Shown piece by piece: positions 54,881-64,000 of a DNA stretch of 64,000 nucleotides. The notes under the pieces are model-generated. The model was not told the origin of the DNA. It saw only the letters and a list, made by a program, of their open reading frames with translations, and ran no database searches. Position numbers and translations under genes: made by a program. The stretch comes from Progne subis subis (Eukaryota; Chordata; Aves; Passeriformes; Hirundinidae), in the NCBI GenBank assembly GCA_022316685.1, contig JAKJHU010000065.1, positions 3,466,322-3,530,321 of the forward strand, written 5' to 3'. Every line of letters begins with the position of its first letter. Within the stretch, counting starts at the first letter, position 1.

Positions 54881-57800
54881 CTTTCTGGAATGTGAAAATA
54901 TTCTCCTACCATAAACTGACAATGCTAGGCAGTCTTACAGACACAAAGCCACAACAGCAGCCTAAATTCATTTAGAGGCAAGATTTTAAAAGGGTGGCTG
55001 AGAGTATAAAAAATAATTAGCACCCACCCATCACTAAGTACTGTTCAATATTGAGCACTCAGAACTTTGGAAAATCAGGCCTGACATCGAGCATTTGTAT
55101 GTGCAGGACATAAACCTGGTGACAGATCCTGTGTAACTGGAAGGATCAGTCAGACCCCACGGGCATCCCGTGCCCACGGCCCCGCTGCAGAGCTGAATGA
55201 AATCCCACCACACGTGGGGATGTCAATACCAAACCCAGACACCAGAGAGCAGAAGCAGCCTAGCGCTTTTCTAAGCAGTTCAAATACAGACTAAAACTTC
55301 TAAAATTTATGACTTTAAAGCCTGTCTTTATATGGAAAAGCCATATAAATAGCCAGTAATTTTTAGAGCAGAATTCTTTATCTGCTATCTTCTTCATTTC
55401 ATCAATATGGTGTCATTCATAGAAACTGAATCCCAAGATATTTTGGAGCATCACTATGATCCATACAATAAAATTCTAAAGATTAAAAGTATGAAATATA
55501 TAATAAAAAATATTTTTTCATTTTCATTTAATATATAAAAAATAATTTGTTTATACAAACAAGAGAATGTCCCAGAATCTAGAAATTGTAGTTAGGCACT
55601 TAAAACCTTCGAAGTAGTAAAATGTCATGGACTGGTAAAGTAAAAAACTTGATTCTAAGGGAGCAAGAAAGGATCAGAGAAAAAGAAGGTACAATGATTG
55701 AGATGATGCATGGTTATAGCTTTTTTTTTAAGGCCACAATGTGATAACGTGTTTGAAACATATACAATTTAAAAATTGCCAAGTCCTCAAATGTTATAAT
55801 AATTAATAACAAGACTAATGACATAAATAACGTTTAATGAAGGGCACTATCTTATACCACCTGCCTACTTCTGTCCTTTTAGCCTCAAATTGCACAAGAT
55901 TAAGGAAAAGAGTGACAGACTGTATTCATGGTGTTCTCAAGCCATCCTAGCAGCAGAGGAAAAACTGGTTTAGGAGCTAGGAGAAAAAAAAAAACTGGAA
56001 CATAAATGCAGAAAGAAGGAATACTTACTTCTCTTTCAGTCTAGGTGTTGTATCACTTTTACTGGTCACACAGTTTACAACATCCCAAGCCAGATGACCG
56101 TGCTTGAAATTAAATATCAAAAGCACTACTTACACCTGTGTGATTCCACAACATACTCTGTTTGCTCAAGATGCTGGACTTTACACCCACTGATCCACAA
56201 CATGGATCAAAACACTTGCAAAATCTTTCACTGCTTTTCTGTTCTTTGTTTTTGTTTTTTTCCCAAGGCACAAGCAATGCAGTATTTATTCTGTCCCTCT
56301 AATACCAGCCCCACAGCATATCCATGTGATAAAATATAAAAGTCATTGGCAGTCACACCCAGCTACACCACAACCTGTATATCCCTAAGCATTTTTGATC
56401 ACGTTCTTACCTCCTTGCTAAATAGTGTCCTGCAAAAAAACCCCAGGTATTAGAAGAAATCCATTTTATTGCTGTTTCTAAACTCAACAAGTACATGATT
56501 AATTTTCCAATTTTCTAGTCAATCTAGGAAATCAAAATACCACTTCAGTGGTAACACTGTGCCATGCAAAGCAACACTTCACTCCTCCCACAATCTTTCA
56601 GGATTCTCCTGAAAACACCGCTAGTCCCACCAACATCAACTTTGGGCGCTCAAAGTAGACAGCCTGGTTTCCATATTTTCTGTGCAGCCCTTTCCCCTCT
56701 TGTCACACAAGTCCAGACCCTATTCCTCCACAAAGGAATCCAGAACTGAAGGCTCTTCAGCAGCCCTTGATTCCTCTCCCTCACCAACAATCCTGTTGGC
56801 CCACTGTGACCACAAGAACTCCCTTTTTAAAGCAATCAGGTGGGATCCTTATGCTCCCCAAGAAGCTGAACAGCCCCAGCTCTACCTCATATCATGATTG
56901 TTATTACTTTGTCTTTTTACTCTTTCATTATTAAATATATGCCTAAGATATTCTAAATAGCTCATCTAAAATAACAGAATGTGATTTTGATTCAAGACTA
57001 ATCCATTACACGAATAACAGGACATGAAATAATAATTCAGGTCAATCACTATAGCTCTGAAATATTTTTGAAACTAAAATACCTTATAATTCCCATCTGA
57101 TTATGTAATCTTAAGTCCTCTAAAATAAAGGGACAAAGATTATCAATCTAACAATTAATAGAGAAACCAAATCAATCCAAGGAATAAAAAAGTTGCTTTA
57201 CAACCAATTTCTAGGAAGCTTTGATTTTATGATTGTTAGATAAATCTGAGTGTTAATCTCAATCATTTAAGATTAGCTTATTTTCATGTTAGATAACCTA
57301 AAGGTGTTTGCAAATTATTTTACACTGCTTTTATACAAGGCTTCTATCAGAATTTTGTCACATAAAAATGCTGGATTATTTTTAAAGTCACATTTCCTTC
57401 TAATAACACATTGAGCACAGTGTTAATCTTGTTACATAAAACTATAAAATTCACAGATTTCATCTCTTCAGAAGTATTTTCAACACAAAACTTTGAACAA
57501 GTAGAAAAATTTAGATGTATCCACATACCAGAAAATCGTAACATGTAGTTTGCTGGTGTGCTGGCTTGCTATTTGTAAGCACAGACTTGACTAAATAATT
57601 GCGAATTCAAAGTGTTAGATTACAGTTTAATGAATGCTGTTTCAATCTGAGCTTTTGATGCTAACATTGAAGTTTTAAACTATGCTTTTAGGTATTGCTT
57701 CAGGTAACATCACAACAGAATGTTGGGAGCATTGGCTCTTTGGTAGAAATTACTGTGAATCTGCTTTTAGACCATTGGCATAGCTCAGCTTTTTTGGACA

Positions 57801-58115
57801 ACACTGACAGTTGCTGAAATTTGTAGTCAGAAAAAAAAAAAATAATATGGAGGCAGTTATTAAGAGAACATCAATTTAAAACAAATTATTATGCAGCCCA
57901 GCATCCCAGTTAGGGTCACAAGTACTGGAGTTGTATCAGGAAAACACTACTAGAATATTTAGGCCCCATTACAGTCAGAGGCCCAGTGTCAACCTGACAG
58001 AGCCTAAATTGTATCTATTGATGGCTGTTGACAGCGACAGCTTGACCATATTAAGAGAGGGTTCTTTGCTAGAACAGTTTTTCACCATTTTAGTCAATGT
58101 ATCAGCTTATCACAA

Positions 58116-58420
58116 ATGATCACTGGAGCCAAAGCAAGGCAACACGGCTGGAAGCAGAGGCTGTGGCTCCATGAGCTTAAGCCAGAACTAGAACAAAAAA
58201 GACGGAGATTCTTCTGTGTTCTGAAGGGCAGAGAGAGAAACAGAAAAACTGCAAGGCAAAGCACGCAAAACCGGAGCAGGGCTGGATTCCAGCATCCAGC
58301 GGGGGCCTCTGCCGATAGCTGCTCCTGGCGTGGCCGTGCGCGCACAGGGAACAGAAGTGTCACACACAGTGCCGGGGAGCCCTGCGTATGGCCAGCAACG
58401 AGACAAAGAGCCTGAGGTGG
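58116..58420. other. GC-richer patch downstream of HESX1
   Basis: About 300 bp with several CpGs (CAGCGGGGGCCTCTGCCGAT, GGCGTGGCCGTGCGCGCACA), standing out from the AT-rich flanks about 2.2 kb beyond the HESX1 stop. The open frames on both strands are unfamiliar. It could be a regulatory element or an old insertion. Confidence 0.3.
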
Positions 58421-59191
58421 GAAAAAATCCAGCCGTATTTGAGAAAGCGATGGGCACAATTTAAACCCAAGCTGGTCAAAGTAGGTATAAATGTAAAGCG
58501 AGAGGCTCTTCTTTGACTTCCTGATTCCTTTACTCTGGGAAGAACAAGCTAAGCCAAATGAAGCAAATAATGCAACTCTGCTTTTAAATTCTTTTCCCCT
58601 CAGTGCTGTGTGGGACGCTCCTAGTATGTCACACTAAAGAGCCTGCTGGTAACATTTGCTAATGGAGGGCAGGATACCGGGGCTGGTGCTATTATTATTC
58701 TGCTACTATTCTACTGCTTGTCTTAAATTGCCTTGTCGGACTTCCGTCACTTGAGACAAGTTCCATTATAGCAGATATTAGGTGTATTTAGGTATTTGCC
58801 AGATAATAGAGTAAGGTTCTTAAGCAATCAATCTGTACAGATTAGTCTAATCTGTTGCTGCTGGAAACTTTGTTTCCAGAAGCAAAGTAGACAATAGTTT
58901 CAGATTACCTGCAATAAGGTTAAACTATGGGCAATATATGTTTTGAGGTGTGAAGAAAAACAAAATAAAAGAATGCATTCCCAATATTGTCTTTGCCTTT
59001 ACCAGATCAGGCAGGTATCTGAAATGAGATTTCAGTTTCTCTAAAAACTATTCCTAATGAATCTGGCTCAATTTAAATTTTTTGCTTTACTTGTGGTTCT
59101 CTCAAGTATTTTGGAATGCGGGATACAACAGAATTCAGTTAGGAATGGTATTTCCCAAATCTAATAAAGCACGGGGGCATGGGGGGGAAGC

Positions 59192-59210
59192 AACAAACAA
59201 ACAAACAAAC
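59192..59210. repeat. AAAC microsatellite
   Basis: About 4.5 uninterrupted CAAA/AAAC units just after a short G7 tract. Confidence 0.9.
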
Positions 59211-60472
59211 CTCACCTTTCAATATCAGATAAAAGTTTGTTATTTCCATATTAAAATAAGATTTCCAGGAGCAAAGCCAAACAATTCAAGATTTTTAGGC
59301 TTCTGCATAGAAGTGGAGGCAATGGGCCAATGAAGTTCAAAACATGGAAGGGCCAGTATCTGTCACCCAGTTTTAAAGCAATGCAGTTTTTCAATGGTAT
59401 TTTTCAGCAAATATAGAAATGTTTTTTACTTAAACTCTCATAGCTTAAACTATAATTCAAAATACTAAGTAAGGACAATCAGATCATCCCCCCCTTTAGC
59501 TTTTCCTAGCATGAGACTACATAAAATGATTTTTTTCTATCACCCTATTTTCTCATCTTACCTTTCATCCTATTGGACAACAGATGTGCATGCAGGCATG
59601 AAGGAAGGAAGAGCAATACTGTGTCCATCAGATAATGTAAAATTTATGTCTAGCAAGAAACACAGGCTGGAGTCTCACTGAAGGTCACCAGCACTTGAGG
59701 CTTACAGCTCTGCTGAACAAAGAGCAGCATACACCTGTACTTATGTTTCCCGACATTGTGGCCATGAAGACTCAGGTGGGGTGGCTCTCCTTGACTTCAG
59801 GCTCAGTATCAAATATGAGGTTAATTAACTTTTATGTACTGTTTGATTAAAAATGAATTCAACAGCCCAAAATTAATGGCAATGATCTTAATATCTGGTC
59901 TGATCCCCACTGATCTGATCCCATGAAATGCTACATTCTGTCATTAAAAGGTAACAGGGCAACTTGCATAACTGTAACACTTATACTGACAAGAGAGGAG
60001 ATAACCAAGTTAAAGAATTAAATAGGTAAATAACGAAAATTAATTAAAATTATATAAAAAGCTTATAATTGTCAGCTTCTTTTAAGAGAGCAATTGTTAA
60101 AACTGAAGAGTCAGTTGAATATTAGTCCTTCCATTGGAGACACCTTTTTCTAAAAATTATATTTATGAAAACTATCATATTCTTTATAAATAACCTATTT
60201 AAACTCCAGCGTGACAAACTGTTTCCAGTAGCAAAATCTACTTTGTATATGGTTTATATCAGACTTGAAACAGACTTCTTCTAAAATCATAAAGCTTTGT
60301 CAAGGCATCTGCAGTAATTCATGGTAGCTGAAATTCTTTGGCAACCTAGGGTTTGCATTGTTTTAAACTGCAAAAATATCTCAAAATCTCTGAAAATACT
60401 TACTCAAATATATAGGAAATGTTTGCTTTTCCCACAAAAAGTAGATTATAATAATACTTCAAATATTTACAG

Positions 60473-60478
60473 TTTATT
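60473..60478 (-). terminator. Candidate HESX1 poly(A) signal
   Basis: AATAAA on the minus strand (TTTATT on plus), about 130 nt downstream of the HESX1 stop. It is the nearest canonical hexamer I noticed below the stop. The actual cleavage site is not visible from sequence alone. Confidence 0.4.
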
Positions 60479-60607
60479 TGAATGAAAATTATTATAAACT
60501 TTCAAATCTGGGCATAAAATCATAATTGCTCTACCATTACTTAATACAGGTTATGAATAATTCTTCATTTTCTGCAGTAGTACTGTAACAGCAAGCCATC
60601 CTTCCTT

Positions 60608-60706
60608 CTACTCTAGCAGGCTGGAGGTGAAAGTATTTTTCACCATTAGAAACTGAGATTCTCTGTGTGATCTTTTCAGCTTTGCACGACGGTTCTGGAA
60701 CCAGAT
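60608..60706 (-). CDS. HESX1: HESX1 coding exon 4 (recognition helix and C-terminus)
   Basis: 99 nt after the acceptor CATTTTAG, ending with TAG at 60610-60608. It encodes [20 protein letters not shown] then [20 protein letters not shown] is the DNA-recognition helix signature. Confidence 0.96.
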   Translation of the reverse strand: MWFQNRRAKLKRSHRESQFLMVKNTFTSSLLE

Positions 60707-62537
60707 CTAAAATGGAAAGAGAAGGGATGGTTTTCAGAAATACAGCAGTGGAAGCAGAATAATGTTTGAAACTTAAAAGTATTCACACAGCATGACAACA
60801 TCACACAGCTGTGTGATAACAGCAGTTTGCAAGTTCAATGTAAATTTAAAATTTGCACGTAGCTACCTGTAATTTTAACACCACAGACAAAGAAAATAGT
60901 ATCTCCAGGTTAATTGGAAAGTGAAACCAGCTTCACTGTAATTAATATAAAAACTGGTATTAAATTCAGTGACAGAATCATATCCTGGAAGATCCTGAAC
61001 ATCTGGAATTCACACGTCTTATGGTGCTATTTCTTCAGCTGCTTAACTATTTGCAGCATCAAGTTCCCCATCAAGCCAAATATAATACTTGCAACAAAAG
61101 CCTGATAAACAACAAAACAAAGCCCAAATTCTCATGCTTACAGTATGATTCTTTTCACATTGAACTGCCTGGAAATCAGTAATTAACATCCCTGAATAGA
61201 TTTTGCTTTTGGCCAAAGACATAGGTTCAAACACTGGTTTAACATACCTGCTCTGCTGGCAGTCTCACAATATGCAGTCAGTCACACAAATTACATCCAT
61301 ACCTGTTTCAAATTTATCTTTCAAATATGGTGACAAGTAAAATATAAAAATTATTTTAAGGAGATTATCAAGTTCTGCACATAATAACTAGAGAGTAACA
61401 GAGCAGATATTGTGGGAATATTATAGTGATGAATACCTAATCCATGCTGTGGAAAGAATTCAGAAGGAATTCAATGGTTTCCATTTCACAGATCATTGAA
61501 GGCATGTTTCATGTATACACATTGATTTAAATTGAGAGTATTAACATTCTCATTACTGCTATCAAACTACTTGCATATATAACCAGAGACTACATATAGC
61601 TGGAATTACAGAAAAGTTCTAATAAATTTTTATTTACCTGGATCCTGTCTTCATCTAAATCTAATTTGCATGCTAACTCTTCCCTTATATCAATGCCGGG
61701 GTAGGAGTTCATTTTAAAAACATTTTCCAAGACTTCAATCTGAAGAGATTAAAATACACTTGTTGAATAGTCAACACTATATCCATAGCAGTAATTCACA
61801 AAATAAATAAAATAACAATTTAGTTTGTTCAACAGGAGGCTTCTGATCAGTGTTTGCACAATTCTGATTTCATGCATAAACACAGATTCACTGAAATTAG
61901 CAACATTCCTGTTAATTTTCACCAGTTCCTGATTACATTTCTCTCTGCAGAGTTACATCACACTGAACTTGTCCGAGGTTTCTTCCAACATTTTACTAAA
62001 CTACATTGTTACTCATTTGTTCAATGCTAAGGAAAGCCCTACCTGGTCTCTAGTGAACGCAGTTCTTGGTCTTCTACCCCTGTACCAGCTCAATTCTCGT
62101 TGGAAAGACAGCCTTTCAGTGACTGAAAAATATTTTTCACATTTCAAAACTTTTTCCTCTTGCACTGGATCACTTCTAGCATGAAAAAATGGATTTTCAT
62201 AGCAAACAGGGATTTGCAGATGGGGATTACTGTTGTCACCTAAAACTAGAAAGAGCAAGAAAAGGAGGGCTTAAATTTACTGGTTTGCAGTAGAAACATG
62301 CCAGTATTTTGAAAGGGTAAAAGCTTAAGAGGTTACAGAACAGATTGACTTACCTAAGCTGGTGCAGGCATCCATCCAGGGTCTGTGAGGTTTCCCAGCT
62401 GGAATGCCATCTTTTTTTTGCTCCAGTCCCAATATGCTCTCAATTGAAAAGGAGCACGGTGTGGTTTTGGTCTCTCCAAAGCCGGGCACCTTGTGCAGAT
62501 CCGCGGTGGCGGCAGCACACAGCGAGGGACCGGCCAT
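60608..62537 (-). CDS. HESX1: HESX1 (Rpx/Anf) homeobox repressor, complete gene, 4 coding exons
   Basis: HESX1 is a nuclear paired-like homeodomain repressor needed for anterior neural plate, eye and pituitary development; its eh1 motif recruits Groucho/TLE (family knowledge). Four exons join in phase to 193 aa (human 185). Residues 30-36 (FSIESIL) form the eh1 motif, followed by [10 protein letters not shown] and [10 protein letters not shown]. The 60-residue homeodomain spans about 116-175, from GRRPRTAFT to [13 protein letters not shown], with Gln at homeodomain position 50 and Asn at 51. The C-terminus ends FTSSLLE, like human FNTNLLE. The ATG at 62537 (GGC ATG GCC, G at -3 and +4) is the first in-frame ATG; the frame stays open upstream only through non-ATG codons. 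It lies about 13 kb upstream of IL17RD in the same orientation, as in human. Confidence 0.96.
60707..61637 (-). other. HESX1 intron 3
   Basis: 931 bp between GTAAAT and CATTTTAG. AT-rich; nothing else recognised. Confidence 0.85.
61638..61739 (-). CDS. HESX1: HESX1 coding exon 3 (homeodomain helices 1-2)
   Basis: 102 nt, 34 codons, between TCTTCAG and CAG|GTAAAT. It encodes [20 protein letters not shown] then [14 protein letters not shown], the homeodomain core. Phase 0 on both sides. The exon is below usual ORF length limits but is unambiguous from its similarity to HESX1. Confidence 0.96.
61740..62042 (-). other. HESX1 intron 2
   Basis: 303 bp between GTAGGG and TCTTCAG. No repeat recognised. 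Confidence 0.85.
62043..62239 (-). CDS. HESX1: HESX1 coding exon 2 (linker and homeodomain N-arm)
   Basis: 197 nt between AGTTTTAG and CCAG|GTAGGG. It encodes [20 protein letters not shown], a linker with [20 protein letters not shown], and the start of the homeodomain, [11 protein letters not shown]. Phase 1 in and phase 0 out. Confidence 0.95.
62354..62537 (-). CDS. HESX1: HESX1 coding exon 1 (eh1 repression motif)
   Basis: 184 nt from ATG to the CTTAG|GTAAGT donor, phase 1 out. It encodes [20 protein letters not shown], then [20 protein letters not shown] and [31 protein letters not shown] contains the Groucho-binding eh1 core. Confidence 0.95.
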
Positions 62538-64000
62538 GCCTTCTCCCTCAGCCAGCAAAGCAGGGGTACTGTACTTGCATTTCTCCACATGTCCTCCTTA
62601 TAGTGCTCCAGTGTTGACAAGGGGGTTGGATTTGCAACGTCATTAATTAAAATCTTTTATTAGAAAGTTTTAGCATGTCAATGAAAACTCTCCCACCAAG
62701 AGGCACGAGGAGTTAATTGTTTATTTGTTTGCAAGTAATTAGCAACTAATGGTGACACTAGGGGGGCCACCAAGGGGGACGAAAAGTGTTATCTCTCCTA
62801 ACCAGAGCATCGACTTAACTTTCTCAAAAGAAGCTGTGCACAAATATAGTACTTCTCTTTTATTTGAAATCATTAATGTATAAAATCAGTTTTTTAAAAA
62901 ACTTTATACTCTAATGGACTCCACTTACCTAAACATAGAAGCGTGATAGCAAACCAGTCAAGTAATAACTAATCTCATTTAAGTGAATTTCCTTCCAAGG
63001 AAATTTAAAAAATAATCTCTTAATGCTATTAGGGTAATCCCGATGAAAATGCCTCTGTTTTTTCATATGCATATGTAATGGTGAACGTGGTCAATAAAAC
63101 AACAATAGCTTTTGGCATAAGGCACTGTGCAGTGGGTTGGCAGTGTTGTCAAAGCTCAGTGTAATTGCCTTCCAAGTGCCTGGATTAGTTAATAGGAACA
63201 GTTGCACCAACTATTTTAAATAATTCATGCATTCTTTTTTTTTAATATTATTAAAATAACTTTGTTGCAGCCTTTTTGAAACGTACCAGATGTGAAATTT
63301 CCTGATAATTCTTCACTACGTAAAAGCAAAACTTCAAGTAATAGAAGCAGTATACTCAAATTTACAGGTTTTAAAGAATCCTTTTTCTCGCAGATGTCTC
63401 TACCTCCTTGTAGGTTTATAGCAAACAGAAGCATATTTAAATCCTACGGAGCCAACACTTTAAATCAGAAAAAAATTATGAATAATTGGAAGAAAGAAGA
63501 TAAAGGCTTTGCAATGGGGCTCAAAGCCTGACAGAATTCTTGATTTCATCAATTATAATGAAAATACCAGCGATAACATTTTTATATCCAAACTCATCTG
63601 TCAGTTACACAGCAGTTTACACCACATGCTCAAAACCAGCCTTTGGTTCAGGACAAGAAGAGGAGGAATTTCTGTAGAGACACTATAAAAATCAAGATTT
63701 GTCCAAAAATAACAGGCGAAAATGAAAACAGTATTTTTCTTTCAGGAGGAAAAGTTACCCCTCCTACTGGCCTGGCTTTGTGTTGTGCAGTAAGATTGCT
63801 GTCAAACCAAACTATTAAAAGAGCGACAATTCCAGAAGTGATCTTGCCAAGGACACTTCTCACACATACCAACGGATCTTGAGGCAGCATTCATCCACCT
63901 GCAATGTTCATTTGCAAGATGAGCTCCAGTCACCATTTACACACCTTAAGCCTTCTCTTGAAAACTGTATTTAATTGGTTTGGCCCATTAGTATTGACCA
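62538..64000 (-). other. HESX1 5' UTR and upstream flank
   Basis: No CpG island and no coding exon of a further gene was recognised. In human the next gene upstream is APPL1; its first exon is not visible in this window. The region has short ATGs ahead of the HESX1 start, TAAT-type sites at 62642-62650, CTCF-like motifs at 62755-62780 and a CATATGCATATG palindrome at 63064-63075. Confidence 0.6.
62642..62662 (-). promoter_or_regulatory. HESX1 proximal promoter: homeodomain sites and TATA-like box
   Basis: ATTAATTAA (62642-62650) gives overlapping TAATTA homeodomain sites, and AATAAAAG on the minus strand (about 62655-62662) is TATA-like, about 120 bp upstream of the start codon. LIM-homeodomain factors (LHX3/LHX4) are known regulators of the mammalian HESX1 promoter; their use of this site is inferred. 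Confidence 0.4.

Larger units (their letters stand above)
48061..60607. other. Intergenic region between IL17RD and HESX1
   Basis: About 12.5 kb from the IL17RD promoter to the HESX1 stop. It holds three CR1 fragments (48.1, 48.75 and 54.69 kb), a GC-richer patch at 58.1-58.4 kb and an AAAC repeat at 59.19 kb. No exon was recognised on either strand; the open frames are short and unfamiliar. Confidence 0.75.

Noticed and set aside
58861..58879. 8-bp hairpin CTGGAAAC-TTT-GTTTCCAG as a possible small RNA
   Set aside because: The stem is too short for a microRNA precursor, and such short inverted repeats are expected by chance in 64 kb.
62354..62620. Alternative 88-codon minus-strand frame overlapping HESX1 exon 1, and an extended HESX1 start at 62588
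   Set aside because: The overlapping frame opens on TTG and has no similarity to known proteins; the extended start codon is GTG. The ATG at 62537 has good context and gives a HESX1-like N-terminus.

Overview
This is a vertebrate nuclear window, most likely from a bird. It holds two multi-exon genes with GT/AG introns, one CpG-island promoter, and several fragments of CR1 non-LTR retrotransposons of the avian/sauropsid type, in an otherwise AT-rich background. Both genes lie on the minus strand, so transcription runs from high to low coordinates. I see no bacterial genes, operons, CRISPR arrays, tRNA or rRNA genes. Most long open frames in the window are chance frames in introns, repeats or the CpG island.

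Layout. (1) 1-6956: region downstream of the IL17RD stop codon, probably its long 3' UTR followed by intergenic DNA. It has AU-rich and poly(A)-signal-like motifs near 2.3-2.4 kb. (2) 6957-47684: complete IL17RD (Sef) gene, rebuilt as 13 coding exons with every splice phase consistent. The coding length is 2223 nt (740 codons plus stop), against 739 aa recalled for human. Exon 1 (signal peptide) sits in the CpG island at about 47.1-48.06 kb and is separated from exon 2 by a 23.4-kb intron. That intron holds CR1 fragments, a 13-copy, 82-bp minisatellite at 40383-41443 and a GC-rich patch near 38.0-38.6 kb. (3) 48.06-60.6 kb: intergenic DNA with CR1 fragments and a small GC-rich patch at 58.1-58.4 kb. 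(4) 60608-62537: complete HESX1 homeobox gene in four coding exons (193 aa). (5) 62538-64000: upstream flank of HESX1, with homeodomain-type TAAT sites and a tandem pair of CTCF-like motifs.

Biology. IL17RD is a single-pass membrane receptor with a cytoplasmic SEFIR domain that dampens FGF/Ras-MAPK signalling and takes part in IL-17 receptor signalling. HESX1 is a paired-like repressor needed for forebrain and pituitary development. Their order and orientation match the human 3p14.3 neighbourhood (IL17RD next to HESX1), which supports both identifications. They are neighbours, not a functional operon.

I found no convincing new biological system. The most notable non-genic structures are the 82-bp minisatellite with its mosaic of variant units, a pair of adjacent perfect hairpins in IL17RD intron 2, a frame-neutral transmembrane exon in IL17RD, and the CTCF-like motif pair upstream of HESX1. 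Exon limits were worked out by hand from splice motifs and remembered family sequences; no alignment or database search was run.
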